From: Deltaproteobacteria bacterium
GTDB lineage: Bacteria; Bdellovibrionota_B; Oligoflexia; Oligoflexales; Bog-1112
Direction of reading: 5' to 3'
NCBI GenBank assembly: GCA_016186945.1
Contig: JACPKR010000004.1
Coordinates: 1 to 64,000, forward strand
Length of the DNA stretch: 64,000 nucleotides
The notes beneath the pieces were generated by a model, which was given only the letters and a program-made list of their open reading frames with translations, did no database searches and had not been told where the DNA came from. The first letter of the stretch is position 1. Each line of letters begins with the position of its first letter. The position numbers were made by a program, and so were the translations under genes. Shown here piece after piece: positions 38,365 to 45,966 of this stretch.

Positions 38365-39281
38365 TAGAACTTCACCCTTGGGTCTACCACCTTGTAGAAA
38401 AGGTCCGTGACTAAATTGACAATAAGATATCCACTTGAGAAAAATAGGACACAGCCCTGGACAAGGGGATAGTCTCGATTTCCCAACGCATCGAGAATGA
38501 GAGTCCCCAGCCCAGGCCAGTCGTAAATTTTCTCCGTTACGACGGCTCCCGTTAAAAGGACACCGAATTGCAAGCCTAATATGGTGACAAGAGGTAACGA
38601 GGCGTTCCTGAGAACGTGTTTAAAAATCACAAAGAAAGGGTGAGCCCCTTTGGCCCGCGCTGTGCGTACGTAATCTTCCCTGAGCGTATCTAAAATGGAG
38701 TTGCGTGCCATACGACTTATGATTGCGGCAAGGGAAGTCCCTATCGTCAGAGCAGGAAGAATAAAATGCGTCCAGTTTCCCATCCCGGAAACCGGAAGCA
38801 TGTTCATATGAATTGAGAAGAGCAAAATCAGCATGGGGCCAAGCCAAAAGTTGGGAATGGCAACCCCCAGGAGGGCGAAGGTCATGGCCAAATGATCCGA
38901 AAAGCGGTCTTTTCGCAAAGCCCCTAAAACCCCCAGGGGGAGGCCCATAACAATAGCGACCAGAAGCGAGGCCAAGGCGAGTTCCAGAGTCGGCGGTAAA
39001 CGTTCCAGCAGCAAACTGAGCACAGGACGGTTGTAAATCAAGGACTTGCCAAGATTTCCATGGAAGAGGCCCTCAATATACTTGAAGATCTGCTGATAGA
39101 TGGGTAGATTTAATCCCAGCTGGGTACGTACAAGCTGTTTTGCTTCCGCCGTCGCAAAATCCCCCAACATGAGGTCCACAGGGTCTCCCGGGACCAAGTG
39201 AATCATCAAGCTGATGATTATAACCACACCTAAGGCGACGGGTATTAGAGTTAACAGTCGATTCAAAATGAAAGAAAACAT
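38364..39281 (-). CDS. ABC transporter permease, DppB/OppB type
   Basis: Partner permease, 305 residues with six TM helices. Typical start FILNRLLTLIPVALGVVIII, then HLVPGDPVDLMLG near residue 30, the EAA loop RTARAKGAHPFFVIFKHVLR and the C-terminal KVVDPRVKF. Ahead of it lies a 346-bp stretch (39282-39627) holding the AT-rich repeat 39376-39542 and no other gene. Confidence 0.9.
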   Translation of the reverse strand: MFSFILNRLLTLIPVALGVVIIISLMIHLVPGDPVDLMLGDFATAEAKQLVRTQLGLNLPIYQQIFKYIEGLFHGNLGKSLIYNRPVLSLLLERLPPTLELALASLLVAIVMGLPLGVLGALRKDRFSDHLAMTFALLGVAIPNFWLGPMLILLFSIHMNMLPVSGMGNWTHFILPALTIGTSLAAIISRMARNSILDTLREDYVRTARAKGAHPFFVIFKHVLRNASLPLVTILGLQFGVLLTGAVVTEKIYDWPGLGTLILDALGNRDYPLVQGCVLFFSSGYLIVNLVTDLFYKVVDPRVKF

Positions 39282-39375
39282 GTTGGAGACGTACCTTGGT
39301 TTTTAGATTGACTTAAACAGGATGCTTAGGGCATCAATGACAAACTGACGAACAGTTTCCGAGAACCTACATATA

Positions 39376-39542
39376 TATAGTATTTGGGAAAAAGAATTTG
39401 TGAAGAGGGCCTTTTTTGGAAAAAAGTTCCCCTCCACACCTCCCCCCAAAAAACTTTAGATATTGAAGTTTTTGAAAAGGGGCTTGGGGATAGAACTTTT
39501 TTCAAAAAGTTTTTCCCCAAATTGATTATCTTGAATACTATA
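39376..39542. repeat. AT-rich inverted-repeat element, full copy
   Basis: 167 bp bounded by TATAGTATT and AATACTATA, a perfect 9-bp terminal inverted repeat. It contains GGGAAAAAGAATTTGTG, a run of GG/CC-flanked poly-A and poly-T segments able to form long hairpins, and ends TTGATTATCTTG before the right terminus. Other copies are at 41365-41448 (deleted centre), 53665-53830 (inverted) and 59516-59612 (truncated). It looks like a MITE; no clear target-site duplication was seen. Confidence 0.85.
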
Positions 39543-39627
39543 GTTTAATTTTAAATTCGAATCTAGTGTAGCGGCTTCCGGTCCTTTTTCACTTTTGTTC
39601 ACGATAATTAAATAATAAGGAGAAACT

Positions 39628-40038
39628 TTGAGTCGAACAGATTTGCTTTCGGAAAGTTCAAACGTTCCTAAAAAGGACAACGAAAATGTCCTTTCCCTTC
39701 ATTTGTCCTCTGCCCTTCTTCGGAAACTTACAGAGAAAGCAGCAGTGGAAGGCATAGGGGTCAACGATCTGGCAAGTGAACTTCTAGCAGAGGGACTTGT
39801 CCTACGAGCTTGGGAGATCGTAGAGAAAAAAAATGCGATGCGTGGGCCAAGCGACCAGGCTTCCCAGTACGGTAAGAATCGAGGCCAGAAGACAGGTTTT
39901 CGTAACAATAACAACTATGGCCGCAAACAAACAGATTCCTCGTCTCGTTATAACCAACAGAGTTACAAAAATATTATGGAAGATGGGGCAAGCTTTCTGG
40001 AGTACGTCCGCAGTCAGGAGAAAGGAAAGAGGGTCTGA
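39628..40038 (+). CDS. Small hypothetical protein, ribbon-helix-helix-like with Asn/Gln-rich tail
   Basis: Not a known named gene. Residues about 20-57 (VLSLHLSSALLRKLTEKAAV and following LASELLAEGLV) resemble a ribbon-helix-helix DNA- or partner-binding fold; residues 75-115 are low complexity, rich in Asn, Gln, Arg, Gly and Ser; the end is EDGASFLEYVRSQEK. TTG start with AAGGAG upstream. Its 3' end overlaps the convergent phosphopantetheinyl transferase gene by 65 bp. Could be RNA-binding; no firm basis. Confidence 0.6.
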   Translation: MSRTDLLSESSNVPKKDNENVLSLHLSSALLRKLTEKAAVEGIGVNDLASELLAEGLVLRAWEIVEKKNAMRGPSDQASQYGKNRGQKTGFRNNNNYGRKQTDSSSRYNQQSYKNIMEDGASFLEYVRSQEKGKRV

Positions 40039-40711
40039 ACGGAAAAACAAGACCCCACAAAACCGTGACGAAGAGTCGTTCCTGTGGCGATTCTATCCAG
40101 GTGAAGGAACCTTTAAATTTTGAGCCTGAGGGGAAACTGGGTAGAGCCTTCAATAGTTGGATAGAGAAACTTTTTTCTGCCCACCCGATTTCAATGATCC
40201 GAGCGTCTTGAAAACCGAACCAGGTCTGTGAGCGTGGGTAACAGTATTTAAACAAAGACTCCTTTGCGGAAAAGATGAGTGATAGCACGTCTTGATGTGA
40301 CCGCTCGGAATTAGTAAGCAACGCAAGATCGTCGGTGTGGCAGATATGCGATTGAATCGACGGGGAGATTTTTGCGGGAATCTCAATATCGATCCCCAGA
40401 TCAGGGTACCCTTGCTCTGATGATGTGACTACAACGACGTGTCCGTTCTTGTGCGAGACGGACCCTCGGATTCCTTCGGGCCAGACAGGCATTCCTCCAG
40501 TATCTTTCAAGACGGGGCCCATCTCCGGGTTCAATGCATGAAGGAGCCAGCGGCCTTTCAGAAATTCATCCCGTCTTCCCTGATGTCTGTAGCTTTCCAC
40601 AAGCCTTTTTTCCTCCATAGGGAGATCTTTTAATTCTTCCTTGCCTAGTTTAGAACACTTGTCAAGGTAGGCAACAGAGAGAGGGCCAAGTTGAAAGGTG
40701 TGAAACTTCAT
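39974..40711 (-). CDS. 4'-phosphopantetheinyl transferase superfamily protein
   Basis: Transfers phosphopantetheine from CoA to a carrier-protein serine. 245 residues with the Sfp/EntD-type motifs GSVSHKNGHVVVV near the centre, LGIDIE (Mg-binding Asp/Glu) and FSAKESLFKY. No carrier-protein or NRPS/PKS gene is adjacent, so it may serve fatty-acid ACP or a distant cluster. Its start overlaps the Orn stop (ATGA). Convergent with the small gene at 39628. Confidence 0.85.
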   Translation of the reverse strand: MKFHTFQLGPLSVAYLDKCSKLGKEELKDLPMEEKRLVESYRHQGRRDEFLKGRWLLHALNPEMGPVLKDTGGMPVWPEGIRGSVSHKNGHVVVVTSSEQGYPDLGIDIEIPAKISPSIQSHICHTDDLALLTNSERSHQDVLSLIFSAKESLFKYCYPRSQTWFGFQDARIIEIGWAEKSFSIQLLKALPSFPSGSKFKGSFTWIESPQERLFVTVLWGLVFPFRPSFLSPDCGRTPESLPHLP

Positions 40712-41277
40712 GTGTTCTCGGAGGGGGCCTTGAAGATGGTTTGACGGAAAAACTTCAACTCCTCAATACTTTCTCTAATATCATCCATCGCTCGATGAGC
40801 ATCTTGTTTTTTCGGGATTTTAATTTTTGGATACCAGGACTGGCATAGAAGTTTAGCACTGCTCACATCGACCATCCGGTAGTGAAGGAGTTCATCCAGA
40901 CGGGGCATGTGTTTTATGATAAACCGTCGATCATGCCAGATGCTGTTCCCGGCAAGGATTGCTTTTTCCTTCAACGAGAAATAGTTGCTTAAGAAATTCA
41001 GGAGCTGATCCTCTGCTTCTTTTATACTTGTTGAGGAGTGGATGGCTTTTTCCCATAGTCCGGATTTGGAGTGGTGTTTTTGGTTCCATTTATCCATACG
41101 AGCAAATACATCAGCCTCATGCTTAATGACAAACTCAGGAGCAGTATCGAGTATCTCCAGGTGTTTATCGGTCACGATTGCGGCGATTTCGAGGATGGAG
41201 TCGGTTTCCGGAAAAAGTCCCGTCATTTCCATATCGACCCAAAGGAAATACTTCCGCGATATTTTGTTTTCCGCCAA
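40708..41277 (-). CDS. orn: Oligoribonuclease
   Basis: 3'-5' exonuclease that removes dinucleotides in RNA decay and pGpG turnover. DEDDh motifs: WVDMEMTGL (Exo I), AGNSIWHDRRFI (Exo II) and HRAMDDIRESIEEL (Exo III). I chose TTG 41277 because AGGGAG lies 5 bp upstream and the resulting 189 residues fit the family; a longer reading to 41334 adds residues of no family character. Translationally coupled to the phosphopantetheinyl transferase gene. Confidence 0.92.
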   Translation of the reverse strand: MAENKISRKYFLWVDMEMTGLFPETDSILEIAAIVTDKHLEILDTAPEFVIKHEADVFARMDKWNQKHHSKSGLWEKAIHSSTSIKEAEDQLLNFLSNYFSLKEKAILAGNSIWHDRRFIIKHMPRLDELLHYRMVDVSSAKLLCQSWYPKIKIPKKQDAHRAMDDIRESIEELKFFRQTIFKAPSENT

Positions 41278-41364
41278 ACGGGACTCCCTGCTGCAAGGAG
41301 GGGACCTTCGCCATAGGTCGTGGAAGGGGGCCACCTCTCTATTTTCAATACGACGAAATTAACC

Positions 41365-41448
41365 TATAGTATTTGAGAAAAAGAATTTGTGGAGAGTACC
41401 TTTTTTGAAAAAAAGTTTTTCCCAAAATTGATTATCTTGAATACTATA
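41365..41448. repeat. AT-rich inverted-repeat element, short copy
   Basis: Same termini as 39376-39542 (TATAGTATT and AATACTATA) but the centre is deleted, leaving 84 bp. It lies ahead of the DsbA-like gene. Confidence 0.85.
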
Positions 41449-41490
41449 CAATAACGTTTTGGACAAAAGATTTTCACATACGGAGTGCTC

Positions 41491-42564
41491 ATGAACAGTT
41501 TTCACCATGTTCTATCGATCGCGATATTTCTGGCATCGTTCCTAACGGTGTCGAGTCAGGCTCAGGCAAACAAGTCACCAGCCTACAAAGTCTATGGCGA
41601 AACAGTGACTCTTGGTGATGCGAAAAAGAAGGATATTTCCACCTTCTATGAACTTGACAAGAAAGCTTATGACCGCGTTCAGGAAATGGCTCACCAGGAC
41701 TATTTAGACAGATTCTGGACGAAAATCGCAACGGACCAAAAAACCTCGGTGGAAAAAGCCAAGGAAAAGTATTTGGCGGATAAGATCAAAGTCAGCGACA
41801 AGGAAATCGCAGAAATCCTGATAAAATTCAAAGATCATCCCCAGCTCAGTAAGCTTTCTGCCGATGAACAGCGAAGTCAGGTTGTCAGTTATCTGGGTGA
41901 AAGAGAGAAGCAAAGAATTTACGAGGGAATCATCTCAAACGCGATTCAGTCGGGTGATCTGGTCGTTCTGCTTCCTCAGCCTGAGGAACCTGTCTATCAG
42001 CTGACATACTGGGACAACGACCATGTGCGCTACGGGCCGGAGGTGTCGGACACAAAACCCGTTAACTGCAAGGGCAACGACTGCCCCGTAACTGTCGTTG
42101 AATATTCTGAGTTCCAGTGTCCCTTCTGCGGCAAAGTGGTTCCGGATACAAAAAGAGTTATGAGCGAATACAAAGGGAAGATCCGATGGATCGTGAGGGA
42201 TTTTCCTCTCGACAGCATCCATGCACGCGCCAGACCCGCTGCCATAGCTGCTAAGTGTTCGCAAAAGCAGGGGAAATATTGGGAATACTACAATAAACTG
42301 TTCGACAATCAACGCGCTCTTTCCGACCAGGACCTTGAAAAATACGCAAAGGAAATCAGTCTCGATCTTGGCAAATTCAAAAAATGTCTCAGCAGTGATC
42401 AGGCGGAAGTGACGGCCTTGATCGATCGAAATTTCAACTCTGGGCGGGATTTTGGGGTAACGGGAACTCCAACGTTCTTCATAAATGGTCGAAAAGTCTC
42501 GGGAGCCCTTGGGTTTGGCGAATTTAAGCGGATGATCGACGAAGAGTTGGCGAAGAAAAAGTAA
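41491..42564 (+). CDS. DsbA-family thioredoxin-fold protein with N-terminal helical domain
   Basis: Secreted thiol-disulfide protein of 357 residues. A signal peptide occupies residues 1-26 (FLTVSSQAQA). Residues about 40-155 are a charged helical domain that resembles the N-terminal part of SurA-like or similar chaperones. The thioredoxin fold begins at VTVVEYSEFQCPFCGKVV (CPFC active site) and has the cis-Pro loop FGVTGTPTFFINGR and closing helix. This is the DsbA-like thioredoxin_4 family. I chose ATG 41491, with CGGAG upstream. Confidence 0.88.
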   Translation: MNSFHHVLSIAIFLASFLTVSSQAQANKSPAYKVYGETVTLGDAKKKDISTFYELDKKAYDRVQEMAHQDYLDRFWTKIATDQKTSVEKAKEKYLADKIKVSDKEIAEILIKFKDHPQLSKLSADEQRSQVVSYLGEREKQRIYEGIISNAIQSGDLVVLLPQPEEPVYQLTYWDNDHVRYGPEVSDTKPVNCKGNDCPVTVVEYSEFQCPFCGKVVPDTKRVMSEYKGKIRWIVRDFPLDSIHARARPAAIAAKCSQKQGKYWEYYNKLFDNQRALSDQDLEKYAKEISLDLGKFKKCLSSDQAEVTALIDRNFNSGRDFGVTGTPTFFINGRKVSGALGFGEFKRMIDEELAKKK

Positions 42565-42618
42565 AGATTTTCATGGCCTTGACGATACGAAGGAAAGAAC
42601 CCTCGTGGAGTGAAGGTC

Positions 42619-43065
42619 ATGGGCGGAAGAGAACATCGTCGAACCCTTCGTATTAGTCTCCAGAAACCTCTACAGGTGATCATTGGATCCATTGGGTCTG
42701 ATGTCCGTTACGATTTGGAGACACGAGATATTTCTACCCGGGGGTTCTTTCTGGAATTCGAGAAGCCGGGGCGTTTCCCCTTCACAAGTTCCAGTATCAT
42801 GGAAATATGGCTGGAGCTATCCCCGGGGGATTCGATTTTTTTCAACGGAAAGATGGCCAGAGTTGTCTTGCCCGCAGAAGCAGAAAGTCAAGGGACTAAC
42901 CCCGGAATAGCCGTGCGTATCGTCCAAATCGAGCCTGAGGAAGAAAAGAGATTGGCGGATTTCGTGCAGGCTCAAGAAGACGAAGCGATTAAGGCAGAGG
43001 AAGAAGAAGAGAAAAAAGGTAAGAAAACCCCACCAGCTCCCCCAAAATCCAACGCTGTGGCATAA
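42619..43065 (+). CDS. PilZ domain protein
   Basis: 148 residues. The N-terminal REHRRTLRISL carries the RxxxR c-di-GMP motif, followed by DISTRGFFLEF (the D/NxSxxG motif with a Thr-Arg in the middle) and ending with the beta-barrel text GIAVRIVQIEPEE. The acidic, Lys-rich tail AEEEEEKKGKKT is probably disordered. ATG 42619 follows GGAG. A c-di-GMP effector candidate for motility or envelope functions; no enzyme partner is adjacent. Confidence 0.85.
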   Translation: MGGREHRRTLRISLQKPLQVIIGSIGSDVRYDLETRDISTRGFFLEFEKPGRFPFTSSSIMEIWLELSPGDSIFFNGKMARVVLPAEAESQGTNPGIAVRIVQIEPEEEKRLADFVQAQEDEAIKAEEEEEKKGKKTPPAPPKSNAVA

Positions 43066-43097
43066 TGAGAAGCAGGTACTAGATAAGGAGTTAGAGA

Positions 43098-44318
43098 ATG
43101 CAAATCGGGCTGGAATGCCTGCTAGGCTCACCGGAAAAAATAAAAAATTGGGGAAAATGTGCGATCCTCTGCAATCAAGCCTCAGTAAGCAAAGACCTGC
43201 GTCATATTCTCCCCTTATTACAGGAAACGATGGGAAGCAAACTCGTCAAAATTTTCAGCCCTCAACACGGTCTTAGCTCTACAGTCCAGGACAATATGAT
43301 CGAATCCGAGCATGGCAGAGATCCTCTTAGCGGCCTTCCCGTCTGGTCTTTATACTCCGAAAGTAGGCAACCCACCGAGGCAATGCTTGAAAACGTGGAC
43401 ACGATCATCATTGATTTGCAAATCGTGGGCTGCCGAGTCTATACCTTCAAGGCGACCATACGGGCCTGCCTAGAAGCTGCTAAACAGTGGGACAAGAAGG
43501 TCGTCGTCTTGGATCGCCCCAACCCCATCGGAGGGACCGTTTTAGAAGGTCGTTGCGTCGATAACAGTTATCGTTCCTTCGTTGCCCCTGATTTCATTCC
43601 CATGCGACATGGTTTGACGGCTGCGGAAGTTGCACGTTTTCTTAATCAGGAAATCGGATGTGAACTCGACTGGGTTGGATTGAGAGACTGGGAACCTGAG
43701 ATGGGATGGCCTTCCGATCGACCTTGGGTTCTGACCTCGCCCAATCTGCCTACACTCGATGCAGTGACTGTTTACCCAGGAATGGTGCTGCTCGAAGGGA
43801 CGAATCTGTCTGAGGGGAGAGGGACAGGTCTTCCCTTCCAACTCATCGGATCTCCGTTCGTGGAAGATCCACATACCTTGGTCGGAGATATCTATAAATA
43901 CTTCCCCATGACTCTCGCGGGTCTTCATCTGCGTCCAACCTGTTTCATGCCTACTTCTGGCAAATGGGCAAACGAAGTCTGCTACGGTCTCCAGATTCAT
44001 GTTTTGAACCCCAGAGCCGTCAACAGCTTCTCCTTAGGTCTTGCGATTATCCATTCCTGCATGTCCTTCACAGGATTCGCCTGGCGTCAGCCTCCCTACG
44101 AATATGAATACGAAAAACTGCCGATGTCTGTCATTCTTGGTTCTCCTGGCGTTGAGAAACATGTCAGAGACCTTAAGACCGACGATCCTTTCTGGGAAGA
44201 AGGGATAAAGCGGTTTATTGAAAGGTCATCCTCTTGTCTTCTTTATGAACGGGTGAGGGTGCATGATCGACAGGCAAATTTTCAAGCAAACCCGCATTTT
44301 GAGTCGTTAGCTTTTTGA
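43098..44318 (+). CDS. DUF1343/NamZ family protein (exo-beta-N-acetylmuramidase-like)
   Basis: 406 residues of the family once called DUF1343, which includes the cell-wall hydrolase NamZ that releases N-acetylmuramic acid from disaccharides. Typical text: IGLECLLGSPEKIKNWGKCA, FSPQHGL, DLQIVGCRVYTFKATI, VLDRPNPIGG, GLTAAEVARFL and EGTNLSEGRGTGLPFQLIGS. No signal peptide is obvious, so it may act in the cytoplasm. The 3' end overlaps the convergent TPR gene by 104 bp. Confidence 0.85.
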   Translation: MQIGLECLLGSPEKIKNWGKCAILCNQASVSKDLRHILPLLQETMGSKLVKIFSPQHGLSSTVQDNMIESEHGRDPLSGLPVWSLYSESRQPTEAMLENVDTIIIDLQIVGCRVYTFKATIRACLEAAKQWDKKVVVLDRPNPIGGTVLEGRCVDNSYRSFVAPDFIPMRHGLTAAEVARFLNQEIGCELDWVGLRDWEPEMGWPSDRPWVLTSPNLPTLDAVTVYPGMVLLEGTNLSEGRGTGLPFQLIGSPFVEDPHTLVGDIYKYFPMTLAGLHLRPTCFMPTSGKWANEVCYGLQIHVLNPRAVNSFSLGLAIIHSCMSFTGFAWRQPPYEYEYEKLPMSVILGSPGVEKHVRDLKTDDPFWEEGIKRFIERSSSCLLYERVRVHDRQANFQANPHFESLAF

Positions 44319-45732
44319 AGAGGGGAAGATCGGCAATTTTTTCAAAGTCCCTGTCGTGACGCGCAACGTCTTGTAAGGACGGATCAATCAGAATCGCTTT
44401 CTTTAAATGACTGAGGGCCAATTGTTGGAAGCCGCTCAATGAATAAATACACGCTTTGTTATAGAGCGCCACGGCATCCGTAGGGTCCAGCTGAATCGCT
44501 TGGTCGAAGAAATCCAGTGCATTGAGAAAATCTTCAAGATGGTAGAAAGATAATCCAACGGCGTTGTAATAAGCTGAGTTCCGAGGTTCAAGGACGATGG
44601 CTTTCTTATAGGAGTCAATCGCCCGGGTATGAAGTTTCAGCTCCTCCGAATAGACTTGGCCAAGGATAGCGTAAAACGCAGCGTTGCCTGGGAACTCACT
44701 GTTCACCACATCGCAAAATTCTTGGAGTCGGTCTATCTTTTTCAAGCTAACGAAGGCATTGACGGCGACTTTCAGAGTGTTGGTTTTGTCGGAACTTAGG
44801 TGAAGCGCCTGTATGAACTCCCGTGATGCGAGGTCAACTTGATTTCTCTTCACCGCTATCACACCTAGTTGACTATGAATGATGGATTTCACGACATCGG
44901 GAACACGATCTTGTAACGCCTGACGGAGTAGCGTTTCTGCCTTTTCATCTTGCTCTTTGAAGCGAGACAGGAAGATTCCGTAGTTGATCCTAAGTTCTGG
45001 TTCAGGGTTGTTAGGTGCCGTCAGAAGCTTCACATAGATAGCTTCTGTCTTGTCATACTCTTGCGTCTCGATAAAGCGGAGGGCTAGTGCCTGACTTGCG
45101 AGTGAGCTGTGAGTTGTCTCCTCAATTCTAATGAGAGCATCCTGAAGAGAGACTCCCTCAAGAGAATCAGCCATTAGACCAAGGAGGAATGGTAAGATCA
45201 GCCCTCGACTTTCGGGATAGACATTCGCAAGCGTTTCCAACTCGGACAACGTGTTGCTCTCCTTCCCCATGCTTAACGCAAGGCTTATTTTGCTGAATTT
45301 CAGACGCCATGATTCCGTTGGCGCACTGTTAAGGATTTCTTTCGCGTTGTCACGTAGCCCCAGGGCTTCAAAAACATGCGAAAGCGCGACATACCCAAAC
45401 TCAGTCTGAGGGTCAAGTTCTAACGCTTGCTGCGCAAGTTCCAGCGCTTTTTTCGCAAATTCCTCTTGCAAAGGCTGTAAGGAGAATTTGCGAATGAAAA
45501 TGTGGGAGAGGATATAGTGAGCATAAGCTGAAGAAGGCTGCAGCTGAATCACCCGCACGACCTCATTTTCAAGTTCGGAAAGAAACTCGTCATGCTCTGT
45601 CCACGCTTTGATTTCAAGCTCGCTTAGTTTATCGGGCAACGAAAAAGCAACGGCAGAATAGAAGGCCGGGAAAAGCAGGAGAGATAAGCTAAGGAAGAAT
45701 CTGCATAATTTCTTCGGTAATTTTGCAACCAT
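44215..45732 (-). CDS. TPR-repeat exported protein
   Basis: 505 residues. A signal peptide fits residues 1-29 (FFLSLSLLLFPAFYSAVA). Many tetratricopeptide repeats follow (for example AKKALELAQQALELDPQTEF, AIDSYKKAIVLEPRNSAYYN, NALDFFDQAIQLDPTDAVAL, ALSHLKKAILIDPSLQD). A periplasmic scaffold is likely. The final 35 residues are encoded opposite the NamZ-like gene end. GGAGATTTT precedes ATG 45732. Specific partners unknown. Confidence 0.8.
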   Translation of the reverse strand: MVAKLPKKLCRFFLSLSLLLFPAFYSAVAFSLPDKLSELEIKAWTEHDEFLSELENEVVRVIQLQPSSAYAHYILSHIFIRKFSLQPLQEEFAKKALELAQQALELDPQTEFGYVALSHVFEALGLRDNAKEILNSAPTESWRLKFSKISLALSMGKESNTLSELETLANVYPESRGLILPFLLGLMADSLEGVSLQDALIRIEETTHSSLASQALALRFIETQEYDKTEAIYVKLLTAPNNPEPELRINYGIFLSRFKEQDEKAETLLRQALQDRVPDVVKSIIHSQLGVIAVKRNQVDLASREFIQALHLSSDKTNTLKVAVNAFVSLKKIDRLQEFCDVVNSEFPGNAAFYAILGQVYSEELKLHTRAIDSYKKAIVLEPRNSAYYNAVGLSFYHLEDFLNALDFFDQAIQLDPTDAVALYNKACIYSLSGFQQLALSHLKKAILIDPSLQDVARHDRDFEKIADLPLFKKLTTQNAGLLENLPVDHAPSPVHKEDKRMTFQ

Positions 45733-45752
45733 AAAATCTCCATTGTTATAAT
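45723..45752 (+). promoter_or_regulatory. Sigma-70-like promoter for the S41 protease gene
   Basis: TTGCAA (45723-45728), 18 bp, then TATAAT (45747-45752) preceded by TG (extended). It points to the protease, giving a leader of about 200 bases that includes the repeat at 45838-45920. It overlaps the TPR start on the other strand. Confidence 0.6.
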
Positions 45753-45837
45753 CGGCAAAAATTGTTTGATTTTCATAAAAAACATTTAAGATGCGGATTG
45801 TATTGATTAATTTCGGCTATTGCGTCTAAAGATACGG

Positions 45838-45920
45838 AAGGATTTCTTGGAGGAACCAGCTGCGCAGTTTCCTCCAAACCACCTCCTTGCAACAAGCGGG
45901 ACCACCTCCTTGCCACAAGG
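45838..45920 (+). repeat. GGAGGAA hairpin repeat ahead of S41 protease gene
   Basis: TTTCTTGGAGGAACCAGCTG, GCGCAGTTTCCTCCAAACC and a doubled ACCACCTCCTTGC end. Reading the plus strand in the protease frame gives FLEEPAAQFPPNHLLA, nearly the peptide also read at FlgA (FLDEPAAQFPPNHLLA). Unlike most copies it is not behind a stop codon. Confidence 0.85.
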
Positions 45921-45966
45921 CTTGGGTAAACGTTTTAACTTCCGATACGAAGTCGGGAGCATACCC

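Noticed and set aside
41278-41334. Longer Orn start
   Set aside because: Residues have no family match and no ribosome site; TTG 41277 has AGGGAG at correct distance.
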